In this document: positions 53,914 through 64,000 of the stretch, piece by piece | Position numbering within the stretch: the stretch's first letter is position 1 | Layout: the number at the start of each line of letters is the position of its first letter | Source: Utricularia gibba | Taxonomy: Eukaryota > Streptophyta > Magnoliopsida > Lamiales > Lentibulariaceae | NCBI GenBank assembly: GCA_002189035.1 | Contig: NEEC01000020.1 | Span: forward strand, 310,001-374,000 | Direction of reading: 5' to 3' | DNA: 64,000 bases | Position numbers and translations under genes: made by a program | Notes under the pieces: model-generated | Databases searched by the model: none | Told to the model about the DNA's origin: nothing | Seen by the model: the letters and a program-made list of their open reading frames with translations, nothing else

Positions 53914-54390
53914 ATGAACGAGGGGGGTGTTTCCGCGGCGGAGGTCGGTGACTACGAAGACGATTCCGACACGAATTCGGACGGTTCACCGGAATACTAC
54001 CAGCCAATCTCCTCAGCGGATGCCGGAGACTCCGCTGAAGACGAAGATGGAGATCTTCTGGTCTCTGGTTACGACTTTCAGTTGCCGAACGGCTTAGGGG
54101 AAAATGGAGTAGCAACTCTCGATTTGAGTGAAGAAGATGGAGAAGAGGAGGAGACGCCCGAATCGGAACGAGCGATAGAGATAGCTTTTCAGGAGGACGA
54201 GCGGCGGCGCAACGCTCCTTTGCCACCGGAAAACTCCTATAGAGTAATTGAAGCCATGCGCGGCGTATCTTTCGCAGGCACCGTTCCCGAATGGGCCCAA
54301 CAGATCCCCGAGGACCAGTGGCTTAATCGCCTGCGGGGACTGAGACCATCCCCTGCCGGCACCTCAGGTGTAACCGCTGATTCATCTTGA
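53914..54390 (+). CDS. Acidic MEA1-like protein (male-enhanced antigen 1 family)
   Basis: Function unknown. Single exon from the ATG at 53914, 158 aa. The N-terminal two thirds is very acidic (DYEDDSDTNSDGSPEYYQPI, DLSEEDGEEEETPESERAIE). The C-terminus VIEAMRGVSFAGTVPEWAQQIPEDQWLNRL looks like the conserved end of MEA1 proteins, where VPxWA and a following QW are shared with animal members as I remember them. An upstream in-frame region to 53788 has no ATG suited to initiation before 53914. A short neutral Ser/Gly tail follows. The family call is by motif recall only. Confidence 0.7.
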   Translation: MNEGGVSAAEVGDYEDDSDTNSDGSPEYYQPISSADAGDSAEDEDGDLLVSGYDFQLPNGLGENGVATLDLSEEDGEEEETPESERAIEIAFQEDERRRNAPLPPENSYRVIEAMRGVSFAGTVPEWAQQIPEDQWLNRLRGLRPSPAGTSGVTADSS

Positions 54391-54627
54391 AGCTGGTAAC
54401 GGTTATATAGTTTTTTATCTTCATTATCGAATGTGCACTCCATGTGTTCGACGAATTGAGGTCAGATTCTGTTTATTTGGAATTCAAAACAAATGCTTTA
54501 TTAGCTTCATTGACTCAATGGCTTGCACATCTTGTCATACCGTCCGGATGAACTCGCCTACATTTCTGAAAGTGAAGGCAAAACCTGAACTGTAGAATCT
54601 AAGCATCAGAGATCCAAACTGATGAAT

Positions 54628-56548
54628 TCAAGCCCCAATATTCTCAATATCAGCACTTCTCTCCATCCTCTTGATGATTCCAGCTATGACCTAATACAAG
54701 GATTGGATGACAGATGATGCATTAAAGCATTCAAAGCCGAGAAATTGAACAGAATACTGGTTTTATACCTTTCCAGGTCCCAGCTCATAGCTTTTCGTCA
54801 ACCCCCTTGTCAAAAGAGTCTTCACTGTTGTCTCCCATTGAACAGGGGAAGTAACCTGGAAATGCGAAAAGCAGGAAACATTACCTGTTTTTGTGCATTC
54901 GGATTATGACAGTTTACAGTTGAATGTGAGGTTCTTCTTACTTGGGAAGCTAGTATCTTTTTTAATGTATCTGGATTTGCATGTGGTTCAGCATCAACGT
55001 TGGAGATGACTGGTATTCTGGGGGTTTTGATCACTGTTGATGCTAAAGCAGCTTCAAGTCTTGACACTGCAGGTTGCATGAAACCAGTATGGAAGGCACC
55101 CGCTACTGCTAAGCGAACCTGCATAGATGCTTTGTGGTCATGTCGAATGCATTCTATCTTGAAGCTCATACATGGTACAAGTTGTAGGAAATGGCATTCA
55201 CCGTCATTCGAGCCTTGAATGATTTTGCCTTCGCTTCAACTGCTTCTATGCCTTTAAGGCCTCCAGAAACTGCGTAGTTACCCTACAAGATCAAGAAGAC
55301 ATGCTCCAATGGATAAGGTTATTCTTTTCAAGAACTTACACAGAGAGTACAGAACTTACAGTACACAAGAAGTTTGCAATTTGAACTCTACTGGCTTCAT
55401 CTACTTCTTCATTGGCAGCATCACAGAGTTGTTGCACCTTACCAGAGTCAAGTCCTATGATACTAACCATGGCACTCTGGACAGCATCCGAAGCATCCTA
55501 GGATCGCAGCAGAACAAAAGTATGGATTAGGGTGTACGATTACAACCGAGATTATTGTGGATGTTACCTGCATTGCTTCGCCTCTCAGCTTAACCAGCTT
55601 CAGCCCGTCCTCAAAGCTGAACAAGTGCATCTCCCCATTCAGCAAAGAGCAGTATGCCAATTTCAGAGAGTGAAGAACAATGTATCAGGAGTTCACCTTA
55701 GAGCTCCGGCAAATGAAAGTGCAGAATACTCCCCTAAACTCAAACCACAAGTTACATCAACTGAATCAATTATCTGCTGGCCACCTTCACGAGCCCGGAG
55801 AACCTCGACTGCAGCTAAACTCGTAACATAGATAGCTGGCTGTCAACACTTCAAAGGTTCAGGTGAAGCTAATCTCTCAGCAGATGAGCATATATTATTG
55901 ATATTACCTGGCTTATAACAGTAGAATCAAGTTTCTCCTTTGGTCCATTGATGCAGATGTCCAAAATGTCATACCTTGAGAACAGCATATGCAAATGACA
56001 ATCAGAAATATCAAAATATGCCTCCAGCAGATGAACTGCTAGAGTGGGTCAATCCCAGATTCCTGCTTGTGAACAACTAGTATACTAGTAGCCAATGGAA
56101 CTTTCTTCAACTGTTCATCAACATTACTGAAATTCCACCAAGAAAACCTTACCCCAAGATATCATTAGCACTTCTGTACAGTTCAGCAGCTGCAGGTACC
56201 TTTTGAGCCTCCATTCCCATTCCGACAGCTTGAGCGCCCTTGAAAATTGAAGTGGAAGCGAAATAGCCATAAGCATTTAAACAGCACAACTGCAGCCTTC
56301 AAGCACCGGTTCAATCTAACCTGACCAGGAAAGAAGAAGCCGGTGGAAGCTCTGTAATCCTTAAAAATTCCGTCATCAACAACAACGGCCTCAGAACCAA
56401 CGGAGACGCTCATCGAACACCCAGGAGTCCCAAGATTCCGGCGAGATATGCGGCGCACACTAAAACCCAATGGCCTCGTCAGCGATTCAGGAACTCCGAT
56501 TGCGGCTCTACCTAGGTAAATGGAAGGATAGGCCATTGAGGAACTCAT
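54628..56548 (-). CDS. MCAT: Malonyl-CoA:ACP transacylase, plastid (FabD type)
   Basis: Transfers malonyl from CoA to acyl carrier protein, supplying de novo fatty acid synthesis in plastids. Ten exons, all in frame: 56321-56548, 56153-56238, 55908-55974, 55697-55839, 55568-55616, 55360-55497, 55202-55282, 54942-55118, 54769-54855 and 54628-54690; 372 aa. A plastid transit peptide of about 60 residues begins MSSSMAYPSIYLGRAAIG. FFPGQ|GAQAVGMG follows. The nucleophile lies in GLSLGEYSALSFAG and the catalytic His in AGAFHTGFMQPA. ELGPGKVIAGIIKR closes the domain. From memory, Arabidopsis At2g30200; the E1 gene next door resembles At2g30110. Confidence 0.96.
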
Positions 56549-57271
56549 TGCAGCGGAACGAGATGTGATTCTGGGGGATCAAGTGAATGAACGAGGACAA
56601 GCAAACGGCGCAGCTTAAAGGTAACTGAGAAGACGGCGACGGAGAAAACTAGGGACGCAGAGTAGAACGCCGTAAAACGAGGTCGGAAGCTTTCCGTTTT
56701 CCGTACTTTCGGGTTAAAAAGAAACCGGGTAAATCGCTCCAACCGGGAATCGAGCCGGCCCGTACCGTGGCTTTGGGTTTTGGGTACGGCCCAATTGCAT
56801 CATCTTCTACTGGGCCAGTTTGCTTTGTAGCCCAATAACAAAGAGCATCAACTTCGTGTCCTATTTATACCTGAGGTACCCCGTGTTAAAGGTTGAAGCT
56901 CGAATATCTTCTTGTTGTGCCTCGTCTTCTTCTGGAAGATTCTCTTGGAACTTCATTCCTTGCTGCGTTTAGCTGTTTAAGGTGATTCATCTCTTTCGTG
57001 GCTCGATTGATTCAGAATCTTTTGGTGATCGTGAGATTCAGTGTGTAAAATGGCATCGCTGTTTGTGAGGGTGTTGCTAGGATTAGGGTTTTTGGTTTTT
57101 GTCGTAATATCAGGGAATGATGTGCTTAGAAGAAGGCTGATTCCGTTTAGTTCTTATTTATGTTCGATTAATGGTCACGATCCGGAGATTGTCTTGGGAT
57201 TGCTTTGGTATTCGCTTATTGGTGTGCTTTTTGTGGGATTTCAGTTTTTCTGTAGCTGGTTGTTTTTCTTT
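56549..57271. other. Head-to-head MCAT/UBA1 promoter region
   Basis: Two divergent genes start 724 bases apart, so a shared promoter is plausible. From 57050 the E1 frame stays open upstream of its likely start (see findings). Confidence 0.5.
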
Positions 57272-60200
57272 ATGCTTCCTCAAAAGAGACCAGGGGAAGG
57301 CAAGGAAGGTGATTCGGAAATTGTTAACAAGAAGGACCGATTGACATTCTCTGCCGGTTTCGAGACGTCCCAGGAGACCAAAAGTAGTGGAATAGGTTGC
57401 AGCAACAGCAGTAACGGTAGCAACAACGCAAACATCGTAGGGGAGAATTCATTTGCGGAAGATATGGCGTTTGATGATGGGAATCCCCGTGATATTGATG
57501 AGGATTTGCATAGCCGGCAGCTGGCTGTGTATGGGAGGGAAACTATGAGACGTCTTTTTGCGTCAAATGTTCTTGTGTCTGGAATTAATGGACTGGGAGC
57601 TGAGATTGGTACTTACCCTTTAACACTGTCATCTTTTACACTTGTTACTGGGAGAGTATGGAAAAATGTTGACATTGCATATGGGCTTCCGTATCTTGAT
57701 TTTACAGTGTCTCTGTTTTGGTCATTCCAAGTCTTGGATCTCTGGGGTTTAAGGAAGTATTAATGTGTATATATATCTCTATATGGTCATTGCAACTAAC
57801 TCGTGTTGGGATTTGGATTGATATATCTTATCCTAGCATTTGATATGCTCATTCTGCGGTTATATGTCTAATTTTGCAGCTAAGAACTTGATTCTTGCGG
57901 GTGTAAAGTCTGTGACTCTACATGATGAAGGGAAAGTGGAATTATGGGATTTGTCCAGTAACTTCATTTTCACAGAGCAGGATTTGGGTAGGAACAGGGC
58001 ACTTGCGTCTATTCAGAAACTGCAAGAGCTTAACAATGCAGTGACTGTCTCAACCTTGACTACAAAATTGAGCACAGAACACCTCGCTCATTTCCAGGTC
58101 AAATCAGGGCGTTTCTCATGTACATTTTGGATAAATTATTTGTGACTCATGAAGACTGCTTGGATTATGCAGGCTGTCGTTTTTACTGACCTAGACTTGA
58201 AGACGGCAATAGAATATGATGACTATTGCCATAGTCATCATCCACCTATTGCTTTCTTGAAAACCGAAGTTAGAGGCCTCTTTGGAAGTGTATTTTGTGA
58301 TTTTGGACCTCAGTTTACTGTCTTAGATACTGATGGCGAGGAACCTCATACTGGTATCATCGCATCTATTAGTAATGATAATCCTGCCATTGTCTCATGT
58401 GTGGACGATGAAAGATTGGAATTTCAGGATGGGGACTTGGTTGTGTTTTCTGAAATTCAAGGAATGAGTGAGCTCAATGATGGACAACCTCGTAAGATTA
58501 AAGATGTTCGTGCCTTCTCTTTTTCTCTTGATGAGGATACTTCCAGTTTCAGTTCTTATGAGAAAGGGGGCATTGTGACGCAGTTGAAGCAGCCCAAGAC
58601 TTTGAATTTTAAGCCTTTGAGAGAAGCCATTAATGATCCTGGCGATTTCCTTCTCTCTGATTTCTCTAAGTTTGATCGACCTCCTCTCCTGCATCTGGCA
58701 TTCCAGGCACTTGATAAATTTGTGTCCGAAGTTGGCCATTTTCCCCATCCTGGTAATGAAGATGATGCTCGCACATTGATTTCTATCACCAATACTTTGA
58801 ACCAGAGCTCAGGCGGGAAGCTGGATGATATTAACCCAAAGCTTCTCCGCCACTTCGCCTTTGGTGCAAGAGCTGTGCTTAATCCTATGGCTGCTATGTT
58901 TGGGGGCATTGTTGGGCAAGAAGTTGTGAAGGCGTGCTCTGGGAAATTCCATCCTCTTTTCCAGGTGACATGATTTTGCAGTTATTAAGAGTTCAGGACC
59001 TTTTTTCATTGAACCTTTGATTTTCTGCTAACCTTTTCTTTTTGTTATTCTTTGTCCAGTTCTTCTACTTTGACTCCTTGGAGTCACTGCCTACTGAACC
59101 TTTAGATCCCAATGACTTCAAGCCTTTGAATAGTCGTTATGATGCTCAAATATCAGTGTTTGGGTCAAAGCTTCAAAAGAAACTTGAAGAAGCCAGAGTG
59201 TTCGTAGTTGGTTCTGGTGCATTGGGATGTGAATTTCTGAAGAATCTGGCTTTGATGGGAGTTGCGTGTGGTAAGAATGGGAAATTGACTATCACTGATG
59301 ATGATGTTATTGAAAAGAGCAATCTTAGTAGACAATTTCTGTTTCGTGATTGGAATATTGGGCAGCCAAAGTCCACTGTTGCTGCTGCTGCTGCTTCATC
59401 AATTAATCCGCACTTTTGCGTAGAAGCTTTGCAAAATCGTGTTGGGCCAGAGACTGAAAATGTGTTTGATGATGTATTCTGGGAGAATCTTACAATCGTC
59501 GTAAATGCTCTGGACAATGTCAACGCCAGGCTTTATGTTGATCAGAAATGCCTGTATTTCCAAAAGCCACTTTTAGAGTCTGGCACTTTGGGTGCAAAGT
59601 GTAATACCCAGATGGTTATTCCACATCTGACAGAAAACTATGGTGCTTCCCGTGATCCTCCAGAGAAACAAGCCCCCATGTGTACGGTGCACTCCTTCCC
59701 CCACAATATCCATCACTGCTTGACATGGGCTCGCTCAGAGTTCGAAGGTTTACTTGAGAAGACACCTGCTGAAGTGAATGCTTTCCTTTCAAACCCTGGT
59801 GAATATGCATCTGCAATGAGGTCTGCTGGGGATGCGCAGTCCAGAAACAATCTGGAGCGTGTGATTGAGTGCCTTGTTAATGAGCGCTGTGAATCGTTCA
59901 ACGATTGTGTCCAGTGGGCTCGGGAGAAGTAATCATCATTTTCATCCTCTTGTTCATCTTTCACATGTTTGCTTCCCCTGCTCACATCTTGTTTTTTGTA
60001 ATTTCCAGGTTTGAGGATTATTTTTCCAACAGGGTAAAACAGCTGGTCTTCACCTTTCCAGAAGACGCAATGACTAGCACGGGTGCACCATTCTGGTCAG
60101 CTCCAAAGCGTATGCCTCACCCCTTGGAGTTCTCCACAGATGATCCGAGCCATCTTCATTTCATCAGAGCGGCCGCTATACTGCGAGCTGAGACATTTGG

Positions 60201-61250
60201 GATACAAGTCCCTGAATGGGTGAAGAACTCCGAGAAGCTTGCTGTTGCTGTCGGCAATGTTCTTATACCTGATTTTCAACCAAAAAGTGGTGTGAAAATC
60301 GTAACTGATGAGAAAGCAACAAGTCTAGCCACTGCCTCTGCAGATGATGCTGCTGTCATCAACGAATTGATTTCAAAACTCGAGCAAGCTCTGCTGTTGT
60401 TGCCCCCAAACTACCGGTTGAGACCGATACAATTTGAGAAGGTACGGCCTCCTCATGTAGCACTTAACTTTGATGGATCATGAGTTTTCTTCATTACTAG
60501 TCTCATTTGTCCCCTTACCTGGAGCCTCAGTATCTCTTAGCGTCCATTCATTTACACTTCCAATGTGCTTTTTCTGCTGTTTGATTATGTGCTGTTGTTG
60601 GCCAGATGGTTCTTGGTTCTTGTCCGGTAACTTGCTGCTCTTTGTATTTTCAGGATGATGATACTAATTACCACATGGACCTGATTGCTGGGCTTGCAAA
60701 CATGAGAGCAAGAAATTACAGCATCCCGGAAGTCGACAAGCTGAAAGCCAAATTTATTGCCGGAAGGATCATTCCAGCGATCGCAACATCCACGGCCATG
60801 GCCACCGGACTGGTGTGCCTTGAGCTCTACAAGGCCATTGACGGGTCACACAAAGTGGAGGACTACCGCAACACATTTGCGAACCTGGCTCTCCCCCTGT
60901 TCTCCATAGCCGAGCCTGTGCCGCCAAAGGTCATCAAACACAAGGACATGAGCTGGACGGTGTGGAATCGATGGATCATCCGCAACAACCCCACTCTTAG
61001 AGAACTTCTGAAATGGCTCTCAGACAAAGGGCTGAGTGCTTACAGCATCTCCTTTGGAAGCTGCCTGCTCTACAACAGCATGTTCCCTCGCCACAAGGAG
61101 CGGATGGATAAGAAGATAGTGGAGCTAGTCCGGGATGTCGCCAAGGCTGAGCTTCCACCTTTCCGAAACCACGTCGATGTCGTGGTCGCCTGCGAGGATG
61201 AAGATGACAACGATGTGGATATCCCTCTGGTGTCCGTTTACTTCCGCTGA
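57272..61250 (+). CDS. UBA1: Ubiquitin-activating enzyme E1 (UBA1-like)
   Basis: Activates ubiquitin with ATP and passes it to E2 enzymes; acts in nucleus and cytosol. Six exons: 57272-57608, 57880-58097, 58173-58964, 59060-59928, 60009-60441 and 60654-61250, giving 1,081 aa, the usual length. The start [12 protein letters not shown] was chosen because plant E1s begin MLP-KR. Inactive adenylation half: [20 protein letters not shown]. Active half: [19 protein letters not shown], then [18 protein letters not shown]. The catalytic Cys is in [13 protein letters not shown]. The C-terminal ubiquitin-fold domain ends [19 protein letters not shown]. No frame breaks in about 3.2 kb of coding sequence. 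Highly similar to Arabidopsis UBA1/UBA2 throughout. Confidence 0.97.
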
Positions 61251-62449
61251 AGCTTGCTTTACTCTCTTGCATTCCTCCCACACAAGGTGCCCCCTGTCCC
61301 CTTGGACTTTTACAGTGGGGAACTGGTAAGGACCATAGACAATGTCGCCCCGATGATTCTCTTTACTTGATGTTCTGGTGGCCTTGTTCATTCAAAATGA
61401 CTGGTTAATTGTGAGCTAGATGTTCCATTTTCTGTCTCCTGGAAGAAGAAGAGATGCTACCATATGGGACCTCAAAGTGTCCTCAATGCCCACGTCTGTT
61501 CACCTTTTCAGGTCCCCTGGTTTTTCTGACCTGTACCGTTTGTCGAAAATGTCGAAGAAATGACTTTATTGATGCATAGTTGAATGCGCACCCTGTAACA
61601 GCGCAGCGCCATGTCGTCGCAACCGGAATCCGGAAGCAGCAGGTAACCGATCCGGAATGATGGACTCGAGGAACAACAGCCGCCGGGGCAACGCCGCGTT
61701 AGAGAATTCCGATGATGAATTGCAAACCCTAGCGCGCTATGATGACGATCGCGATCCCCTCTCCTAATCATCCTTTTACGATCGATAATCCCTATGACTC
61801 CCGCCGCATGCGATCCCCTCCTGCTCCCCTCTCGATCTCGGGATTCCCCTTCCCTACGCAGCGGCGATTGTCAGCTCTTTCCACCAGTCGTCTTATGCCT
61901 CCCTGAGGTGCCGAATTCGCCTCGTGATTCGCAGTCCTCAGATGCTGAGTAACGAGCATCTGCGTTTCGGATCCGCAGGAGGAGGCAGATTCTTCAAAAT
62001 CGATAGTTCCGAGTAGTGGTAGTCACCTGAGCTACCTGATCACGACGGCAGTTTCTCCGATCTTCTCCATGGAAGCCACAGGGGCTTCCTGGTTCCTGCT
62101 GGCGGGGGAAACGTGGAGGTAGTTCGTGGAGCAGAGGGATGAGCGTTTTAGTAATTTTTTTATTTTAAAAGAAAATTAATTATTCTAAAATTAAATTTTC
62201 GAAATGATTTATTCTTTTTTACCCCTTTACTTTTACGGTGTCTGCTTTTCTCCCCATTTCCCGTTGGAAACTTGAGGGTCACTACTACGAGAGCAAAACC
62301 GCGTTTCCACTCAGTCGTCTCGTCGTCTTCAATTCGCGGACCATCCTCCCCGATCCTCATCTTCTTTAGCTTAGATCGAGTAGTTGAAACCGTTTCATCG
62401 CTTTGCAGATCGGAATTCCGGTGAGGAAGCTTCTGATTATCCGCAAAAA
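61251..62449. other. Intergenic: UBA1 3' UTR and EXO70 5' region
   Basis: 61251-61560 is probable UBA1 3' UTR. 61560-62449 is GC-moderate and probably includes the EXO70 promoter and leader. No gene is seen; short frames in both directions lack support. Confidence 0.5.
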
Positions 62450-64000
62450 ATGGCGGAAAACGGCGAGGAGAAGCTCATAGCTGTTGCTCGCCACATCGCC
62501 AAGACGCTGGGACACAATGAAAACATGACGGATGATATCCTCAAGATTTACTCGAATTTCGACGGCAGACTACGGGAGAAGTTCTGCGATGAGTTAACCG
62601 CTGACAGCGTGGAGCAAACACTCAGATCTCTTGACTATGAGATCTCGCTGTATATTTCCTCCGACCGGCCGATTTGGTCGAATTCCGCAAATTCTGCGTC
62701 GTTTCTCAATTTAGTAGACCAGTTGACTACTGCCGTGGAGGAGTGGAGAAACGTTATTGGGGATAAGAGCGTGTCCGGATTCCTCGGGCGTGCGCAAGAA
62801 TTGCTGAAGCAAGCCATGTCACGGTTGGAAGATGAGATGCGGACACTTGTCGAGCGTGGCGCCGAGTCCTATGTGTCGACTCAGTCGGGCTCAGTTTATC
62901 CTCCGGTGGGCCTTTCCGATGACGAGGAAGACGATGTGTTTGGGGACGAGGAAGAAGATGATTTCATTCCGGTGGCGCAGCCCATAACGGATTATAATAT
63001 CATAATCGAGGCACTCCCCGCAGGGACAATCGGGGAACTCAACGAAATAGCCAAGCGGATGGCGGCTGCTGGGTATCAGAAAGAGTGTTCACACGCTTAC
63101 AGCACTGGAAGATGGGAGTTCCTGGGCGAGAGCTTCTACAGATTGGGCCTGCAGAAGCTCAGCGTCGATCATATACATGGAATGCAATGGGACCAGTTGT
63201 CAAATGAAATCGACAAATGGATAAAAGCCATAAACGTTGCAGTTAGGATTCTTTTTCCAAGCGAGAGGCGCTTGTGTGATCGTGTCTTTAAAGGGTTACC
63301 ATCAGTAGCTGAACATTCTTTCATGGAGGTTTGCAGGGACTTCATCGAACAACTTCTCCACTTTGCTGATGCGGTAGTTACTCGGAGCCGTGATCCAGAT
63401 AAGTTGTTCAAGATGCTTGACGTTTATGAAACTATGAGGGACTTGATACCTGAATTTGAACAAGTCTTCTCAGACAAATACTGCGTATCATTCACCAACC
63501 ATGCGATTAGCACCTGGAAAAAAGTTGGTGAAGCAGTGAAGGACATTTTTATGGAGCTGGAGAATTGCATCAGAAGAGATCCTGCAACCAAGATAATTGA
63601 AGGAGGTGGGCTGCATCCCATCACTCGGTATGTGACGAACTATCTCCGGGCAGCCTGCAAATTCCCACAGACATTGGAACAGATCTTCGATGAGAGTGCA
63701 GACTTCACAAACGGGATCAATCATATCATCTCCTCCCCAGATTCCGTAACCGTCCAACTGACATGGATCATGGAGCTCCTAGTGAGCAATCTGGAGGCAA
63801 AGTCGAAAGTCTACACGGATGCCGCGCTGTGTTCCATCTTCATGATCAACAACGGGAGGTACATCCTGAAAAAAGTGAAGGACGATGGGCTGGGAGCATT
63901 CCTTGGTGAGAAGTGGATCAGGGAACACGCGGCCAAAGTGAAACAATACCATGTCAACTATCAAAGAAGCTCTTGGACCAAAGTCTTGAATGTCCTAAAA
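62450..64000 (+). CDS. EXO70 exocyst subunit, EXO70B1-like (partial, 3' end beyond window)
   Basis: Exocyst tethering subunit; B1-type members act in autophagy-linked traffic and immunity. Open without stop from the ATG at 62450 to the window edge, 517 codons and intronless so far. It begins MAENGEEKLIAVARHIAKTLG. An acidic stretch (SDDEEDDVFGDEEEDDF) lies near residue 165. The Exo70 domain contains ILFPSERRLCDRVF, LDVYETMRDLIPEFEQVFSDKY, GGLHPITRYVTNYLRAACKF and VKQYHVNYQRSSWTKVLNVLK. These blocks match Arabidopsis EXO70B1 (At5g58430) from memory. About 100 C-terminal residues are missing. Confidence 0.94.
   Translation, partial: MAENGEEKLIAVARHIAKTLGHNENMTDDILKIYSNFDGRLREKFCDELTADSVEQTLRSLDYEISLYISSDRPIWSNSANSASFLNLVDQLTTAVEEWRNVIGDKSVSGFLGRAQELLKQAMSRLEDEMRTLVERGAESYVSTQSGSVYPPVGLSDDEEDDVFGDEEEDDFIPVAQPITDYNIIIEALPAGTIGELNEIAKRMAAAGYQKECSHAYSTGRWEFLGESFYRLGLQKLSVDHIHGMQWDQLSNEIDKWIKAINVAVRILFPSERRLCDRVFKGLPSVAEHSFMEVCRDFIEQLLHFADAVVTRSRDPDKLFKMLDVYETMRDLIPEFEQVFSDKYCVSFTNHAISTWKKVGEAVKDIFMELENCIRRDPATKIIEGGGLHPITRYVTNYLRAACKFPQTLEQIFDESADFTNGINHIISSPDSVTVQLTWIMELLVSNLEAKSKVYTDAALCSIFMINNGRYILKKVKDDGLGAFLGEKWIREHAAKVKQYHVNYQRSSWTKVLNVLK

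Overview
The window is nuclear DNA from a flowering plant, most likely a eudicot. Multi-exon genes with short GT-AG introns, AT-rich spacers and plant-specific families (gibberellin 20-oxidase, class III peroxidase, PLS-type PPR, EXO70B1-type exocyst subunit, organellar ProRS) all point that way. The species cannot be told from the sequence. Twenty-one protein-coding genes are supported, plus one gene copy with several frame breaks and one gene fragment. Genes on the two strands are intermingled. I see no CRISPR array, rRNA, phage or clear autonomous transposon.

Left part (1-20 kb): an S28 serine carboxypeptidase (minus, cut by the edge), a GA 20-oxidase (minus), a 4.4 kb AT-rich desert with repeats, a fructokinase (plus), a TRM/DUF4378 protein (minus), a PRX64/66-like peroxidase (minus), an intronless PPR gene (plus), a decayed fragment of a prolyl-tRNA synthetase gene, a multiply frame-broken Ycf20-like copy (minus), and the start of a PEPKR1-like kinase (plus).

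Middle (20-41 kb): the rest of the kinase, an AT-rich block with an internal duplication, the 6 kDa ATP synthase subunit (minus), an anther-type LTP (plus), a SIS-domain hexulose-phosphate isomerase-like gene (minus), a four-TM membrane protein (minus), a pollen-type ADF (plus), an ARFRP1-like GTPase (minus), protein phosphatase inhibitor 2 (plus), organellar prolyl-tRNA synthetase (plus) and a plastid-type TPR protein (plus). From memory, many of these have Arabidopsis relatives between about At5g51810 and At5g52520, so the window looks collinear with that region.

Right part (41-64 kb): bifunctional PFK-2/FBPase-2 (plus), an IDM1-like Tudor/Agenet-PHD-GNAT chromatin protein (minus), an MEA1-like acidic protein (plus), plastid malonyl-CoA:ACP transacylase (minus), ubiquitin E1 (plus) and a 5' part of an EXO70B1-like gene (plus).

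The main cross-cutting observation is that conserved reading frames are broken by apparent single-base losses, mostly at C or G runs. This affects the GA 20-oxidase, the membrane protein, ProRS, PFK-2/FBPase-2 (three times), the PHD protein and the Ycf20-like copy. Because these hit otherwise well-preserved genes, homopolymer undercalls in the assembly are the leading explanation. If they are genuine, several core genes would be broken. I did not find a convincing previously undescribed system; the most intriguing items are these frame breaks, the ProRS fragment, the plant SIS/PHI-like gene and the duplicated AT-rich block.
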